Source: JAVVEH01 sp032251435 (GTDB lineage: Bacteria; Verrucomicrobiota; Lentisphaeria; Oligosphaerales; MVZH01). Taken from it: a DNA stretch of 25,871 bases. This document shows, piece by piece, positions 22,751 to 25,871 of this stretch. The translations under genes were made by a program, and so were the position numbers. Under the pieces are notes generated by a model. The model saw only the letters and a list, made by a program, of their open reading frames with translations. It did not search any database and was not told the DNA's origin. The DNA is taken from assembly GCA_032251435.1 (NCBI GenBank), contig JAVVEH010000053.1, positions 1-25,871 on the forward strand, in the 5' to 3' direction. Position 1 is the first letter of the stretch; each line of letters starts with the position of its first letter.

Positions 22751-22885
22751 GTGTTGACCGGCGCGCCCCCCGAAACGGATGTCAAACACACAGGCGCTGA
22801 CGCGGGCGTGACTGAGGATGTTTCTCTTGACAATGGCCCCGCCTTTGCGGCGGACGATGAGCCTTTTGAGCGGAGATCACGATGA
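22751..22885 (+). CDS. possible small acidic protein, 44 aa, coupled to the FGE-like gene
   Basis: An open frame from GTG 22751 encodes 44 residues, beginning MLTGAPPETDVKHTGADAG and ending DDEPFERRSR. It has no recognised family. Its stop overlaps the next start as ATGA, a classic coupling arrangement, and its composition resembles that of the neighbouring genes. No ideal ribosome binding site is seen; AGGCG abuts the GTG. The frame is closed by a TGA about 40 bases upstream. It may be real, a remnant of a longer gene, or chance. Confidence 0.35.
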   Translation: MLTGAPPETDVKHTGADAGVTEDVSLDNGPAFAADDEPFERRSR

Positions 22886-24186
22886 CTGTCCATATCCCCG
22901 GCTACAAACCGGACGCGGTTGAGCTTTTCCGTTGCCAGACAACGGAAGAGTTCGCCGCGTTTCTGCATTTCGCCGCCGGGGTGGGATTCAATGGAAAAGC
23001 GGATGTCATCGGCTTGGATGTCGCCGGCCGGGGAGCGCTTTATTTTGAGAACGGGCGGATTGTGCACGCCGCGGAAAGCACCGTCACCGGCATCGACGCG
23101 GTCGCGCGCATGCTGATTTGGGAGAAAACCGAAATCCACTTGCTGCGCCGGGTCGCGGCCCCCCGGCATGAGTTCAGTTGCACCACCGACAATTTGATTA
23201 TGGATGCGACCCTGCTCGCGGATCAAAACGCGGCGCTCTGGCGGGCGACGGCCCGGACATTGAAGGATGTGCCCGAGCCTCCGGCCTATGAGGAAGCGCC
23301 GACGGACAGCGGCGCCGGCACGTTCCTCAAACGCCCTGTTCCCGCTTTCTGGCTGCTTGCCGCGACACTGTTTTTTCTCCTGGTCAGCAGTTGTCAGCTT
23401 TTGACTTCCGGCGGATGCGGTCAGCACGGGGCATCAGAGGCGGATATGTTTGACCCGCGGTCGAAAGCGGGCGCGCCCTTCGCGGTCACCGGTCTGGACA
23501 TGGTCTTTCAACCCGTTCCGGCGGGGCGCTTCCACCGGGTTTTTCCGCTGGCCGCCGGGCATGAAAAGGAAGCGGTGATCCACGTGGGGGCGTTCTGGAT
23601 GGCGGACACCGAAGTCACCCAAGCGGATTTCACCACCGTCATGGGCCGGAATCCATCAGGGTTCAGAGGGGATGCTCTGCCCGTTGAAACAGTCACGTGG
23701 GACGACGCGCGGCGGTATTGTGACATCCTCACCAGCATGGCGCGCCTGTTAAAGCGCGTCCCGCCGGACTGGGAATACCGGTTGCCCACCGAACTTGAAT
23801 GGGAGTATGCCAGTCTGGCTGGTCAAGCGCCCCCGGTGGCCTATTCTGATAACGATTGCTGGCACCAAGGCAACGCCGGAAAAACAACCCGCCCCGCCCG
23901 GTCTAAACAGCCCAACGCCTGGAAACTTTACAACCTGCCGGGCAACGTGAACGAATGGTGTCTGGACTGGATCGGACAGACGGCGCCCACCACTGGCCCC
24001 GGTGCCGACAACAACACCGGAACGCCGGCGCTGAAGGCCTGCCGGGGAGGCAGTTGGGCTCAGCCGGTGGATAATTGCTCACCACAATGGCGTCTCCCCG
24101 TCCAGACAATCAACGCCACGAACATGATCGGATTCCGGCCCGTTCTAGCCCCGGTGGGACAGCGCCCGAGCGTGACGTGGGAGTGA
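22882..24186 (+). CDS. DUF4388 - TM - FGE/SUMF1-like membrane protein
   Basis: A 434-residue fusion. Residues 1-115 resemble DUF4388 (GALYFENGRIVHAAE, followed by GIDAVARMLIWE), a cytoplasmic domain found in bacterial regulatory and envelope proteins. A single membrane helix (about 154-170, FWLLAATLFFLLVSS) then places residues 200-420 outside; they form an FGE-sulfatase/SUMF1 domain (MADTEVTQADFTTVMGRNPSGF, YRLPTELEWEYA, NLPGNVNEWCLDW, CRGGSW, GFRPVL). The first cysteine of the copper-site pair of true formylglycine-generating enzymes is missing after RGGSW, so it is probably not a sulfatase activator but a binding or structural relative. GGAG precedes the ATG by seven bases. Its stop overlaps the next gene. 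Confidence 0.85.
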   Translation: MTVHIPGYKPDAVELFRCQTTEEFAAFLHFAAGVGFNGKADVIGLDVAGRGALYFENGRIVHAAESTVTGIDAVARMLIWEKTEIHLLRRVAAPRHEFSCTTDNLIMDATLLADQNAALWRATARTLKDVPEPPAYEEAPTDSGAGTFLKRPVPAFWLLAATLFFLLVSSCQLLTSGGCGQHGASEADMFDPRSKAGAPFAVTGLDMVFQPVPAGRFHRVFPLAAGHEKEAVIHVGAFWMADTEVTQADFTTVMGRNPSGFRGDALPVETVTWDDARRYCDILTSMARLLKRVPPDWEYRLPTELEWEYASLAGQAPPVAYSDNDCWHQGNAGKTTRPARSKQPNAWKLYNLPGNVNEWCLDWIGQTAPTTGPGADNNTGTPALKACRGGSWAQPVDNCSPQWRLPVQTINATNMIGFRPVLAPVGQRPSVTWE

Positions 24187-25646
24187 CCGTGACGACCAGC
24201 GCCGGAAAATCATCACTCACGCCGCTTGTCAGTGGGATGGCCGCCGCGCTCGGCCTGGCCTGCCTGGTGGTCTGGCAAACCCGCGATCACACGACTGACA
24301 TCACCCGCCGCGCGCCCGGCATGGATCATCAACCCGGACAACGGTCGTCAGGAAACACGGCTGAGGCGGGCGCCGCCAGCTTCTTCGTCCAAGGCCAGGC
24401 GGAACCCGGGGGGCCGGACGGCGCCTGGCCCCGGTTCCGCGGATCACACTTTGACAACACAGTTCACACGACGACCGGCACGCGTCTTTCCAAAGACTGG
24501 GAAACCACCCCGCCGGAAGCGCTTTGGTCCGTCACCCTGGGAGAGGGACACGCCGCGCCGGCGGTGCTTGACGGGCGGGTGTTTGTCCTGGATTACGATG
24601 AGACCAGACAGGCGGACACCCTGCGCTGCCTGTCCCTGGCCACCGGCGGAGAAATCTGGCGGCGGGGATACACTGTTCCCATGAAACGCAATCATGGTTT
24701 GTCCCGGACGATTCCCGCCGTGACCCGTGAGTTTGTAGTCACGATCGGCCCCCGGTGTCATGTGATGTGTGTTGACACGCGGTCAGGCGACTTTCTCTGG
24801 AGCATTGATTTGCAGGCCGAATACGGGACGAAAGAGCCTTTTTGGTACGCCGGTCAATGTCCGTTAATCGATGACGGCGTGGCGGTGATCGCGCCGGCCG
24901 GGCCGGAGGTTTTGATGATGGGGGTGGATTGCGCCACGGGCGAAGTGCTGTGGAAAACACCGAATCCCAACGCCTGGAAGATGTCTCATTCATCGATTAT
25001 GCCAATGACCCTGAACGGTGTCAAGATGTATGTGTACAGCGCGGTCGGCGGAGTCGCGGGGATCGCGGCCCAAGGACCGCGTCAAGGAGAGATCGTCTGG
25101 ACGGTGACCGACTGGGCCCCCTCGGTCATCGCCCCCTCCCCTGTCGCCACCGATGACGGATATGTTTTTCTCACCGCTGGGTATGGCGCGGGTTCCGCAT
25201 TGTTGAAAGTGCGCGGAACCGACAATGGCTTCACAGCGGAACGGGTCACCGATTACGGCCCCAAAGAAGGCCTGGCCTGCGAGCAGCAGACCCCCGTTCT
25301 GGCGGACGGCTTTCTGTACGGCATCCTCCCCAAAGACGCGGGGGGACAGCGCGGCCAGTTTGTCCGCGCGCCGGTCACCGACCCCCGCGGCATTCAATCC
25401 GCCAGCGGTAAGCAGGTCCGGTTCGGGCTGGGGCCTTTTTTACGTGTCGATGAGGACTTTCTCATTCTCAACGATGACGGCACACTGGTCTTCGCCAGCC
25501 TTACTGAAACAGGCTATCATGAGCATGCCCGCCGGAACATTCTGGATGGCCGGGACGCTTGGGGGCCTCTAGCCCTGGTCCAGGACCGTCTGCTGCTGCG
25601 GGATGACCGCACCCTGATCTGCCTTAAACTGCCCATGCGGGATTAA
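24183..25646 (+). CDS. membrane-anchored PQQ-like beta-propeller protein
   Basis: A 487-residue protein with one N-terminal membrane helix (about 12-31, TPLVSGMAAALGLACLVVW) and a Thr/Pro/Gly-rich linker. These precede a PQQ-like propeller starting at WPRFRGSHFDNTVH. Repeats carry the tryptophan-docking pattern A/L-D-xx-TG-xxxW, for example SLATGGEIWRR, DTRSGDFLWS and CATGEVLWKT. No dehydrogenase active-site signature is seen, so it is more likely a scaffold or binding protein in the periplasm. I start at GTG 24183, which overlaps the upstream stop as GTGA; GTG 24189 has the better-spaced GGGAG and is an alternative. It is likely co-translated with the FGE-like protein. Confidence 0.85.
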   Translation: MTVTTSAGKSSLTPLVSGMAAALGLACLVVWQTRDHTTDITRRAPGMDHQPGQRSSGNTAEAGAASFFVQGQAEPGGPDGAWPRFRGSHFDNTVHTTTGTRLSKDWETTPPEALWSVTLGEGHAAPAVLDGRVFVLDYDETRQADTLRCLSLATGGEIWRRGYTVPMKRNHGLSRTIPAVTREFVVTIGPRCHVMCVDTRSGDFLWSIDLQAEYGTKEPFWYAGQCPLIDDGVAVIAPAGPEVLMMGVDCATGEVLWKTPNPNAWKMSHSSIMPMTLNGVKMYVYSAVGGVAGIAAQGPRQGEIVWTVTDWAPSVIAPSPVATDDGYVFLTAGYGAGSALLKVRGTDNGFTAERVTDYGPKEGLACEQQTPVLADGFLYGILPKDAGGQRGQFVRAPVTDPRGIQSASGKQVRFGLGPFLRVDEDFLILNDDGTLVFASLTETGYHEHARRNILDGRDAWGPLALVQDRLLLRDDRTLICLKLPMRD

Positions 25647-25678
25647 CCTGAATTATTCACGCCGCGTGAATCCAGGTT
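25645..25678 (+). terminator. hairpin after the PQQ-like gene
   Basis: TTCACG-CCG-CGTGAA forms a six-pair core, extended by outer arms AACCTG (25645-25650) and a CAGGTT-type arm (25673-25678) through a small internal loop. It begins at the stop codon. No T run follows, so it may act as a Rho-dependent end or mRNA stabiliser rather than a classic terminator. Confidence 0.5.
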
Positions 25679-25721
25679 AGCCCGAAGATTTCGTGACCCG
25701 CTTATCTTCACGCCGTCACGC

Positions 25722-25865
25722 CTTCAACGCCTTCAACGCCTTCAACGCCTTCAACGCCTTCAACGACTTCAACGACTTCAACGACTTCAACGACTTCAAC
25801 GACTTCAACGACTTCCACGACTTCAACGACTTCAACGACTTCCACGCCTTCCACGACTTCCACGC
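25722..25865. repeat. 9-bp tandem repeat, 16 copies, reaching near the window edge
   Basis: Sixteen uninterrupted 9-base units follow the pattern CTTC(A/C)ACG(A/C). Units 1-4 are CTTCAACGC, units 5-10, 12 and 13 are CTTCAACGA, and the last units are mostly CTTCCACG variants. CGCCGTCAC flanks both ends (25711-25719 and 25863-25871). On the plus strand one frame reads Phe-Asn-Asp/Ala; on the minus strand one reads Val-Glu-Val/Gly. The array lies after the PQQ-like gene's hairpin with no start codon in evidence, so I call it an intergenic satellite. Confidence 0.95.
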
Positions 25866-25871
25866 CGTCAC

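Noticed and set aside
22705..23427. A 240-codon open frame on the minus strand
   Set aside because: It is antisense to the DUF4388/FGE-like gene and the small-ORF region, and lacks recognisable motifs.
25722..25865. CRISPR array or coding repeat
   Set aside because: The 9-bp units are contiguous with no spacers, so this is not CRISPR; no start codon or upstream domain supports a repeat protein.

Overview
The window is a chromosomal segment of a moderately GC-rich bacterium, probably of the PVC superphylum (Lentisphaerota, Kiritimatiellota or Verrucomicrobiota). This placement is inferred from a bacterial V/A-type ATPase operon found together with a GH78 rhamnosidase, a GHL10 glycoside-hydrolase-like protein, a uroporphyrinogen-decarboxylase-family protein and a PQQ-like propeller protein. 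No 16S rRNA or other decisive marker is present. I saw no tRNA, rRNA, CRISPR array, insertion sequence or phage gene.

Layout. (1) 50-2716 (-) is an alpha-L-rhamnosidase with a sigma70-like promoter and a LacI-type operator candidate. It is divergent from hemW (2932-4029, +). (2) 4054-15219 (-) is one long, tightly packed V-type ATPase operon. In transcription order it reads PTS IIA-like protein, coiled-coil subunit H/G, C, I, a small zinc-ribbon protein, K, F, E, A, B, D, a universal stress protein and a metallo-beta-lactamase-fold hydrolase. Several junctions overlap or are only a few bases long. The wider gaps hold hairpins and degenerate 7-bp tandem repeats. (3) 15518-21357 (-) carries a UroD-family protein, a large GHL10 protein, an NAD-dependent sugar-nucleotide epimerase and a CvfB-like S1 protein. 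An 8-bp tandem array lies between the last two. (4) 21580-22439 (+) is the conserved rplM-rpsI pair with a clear intrinsic terminator. (5) 22751-25646 (+) is an overlapping cassette: a possible 44-aa ORF, a DUF4388-TM-FGE/SUMF1-like protein and a membrane-anchored PQQ-like beta-propeller. It is followed by a hairpin and a 16-copy 9-bp tandem array that reaches the window edge.

How the genes work together. The ATPase operon encodes every core V/A-ATPase part: A3B3 head, D/F central stalk, E and H/G peripheral stalk, C, and membrane subunits I and K. The bracketing IIA, stress-protein and zinc-ribbon genes are not structural subunits and may be regulators; that is inference. The rhamnosidase, GHL10 protein and epimerase fit a glycan-degrading and glycan-building lifestyle. 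Lettered gene names follow V/A-ATPase subunit naming.
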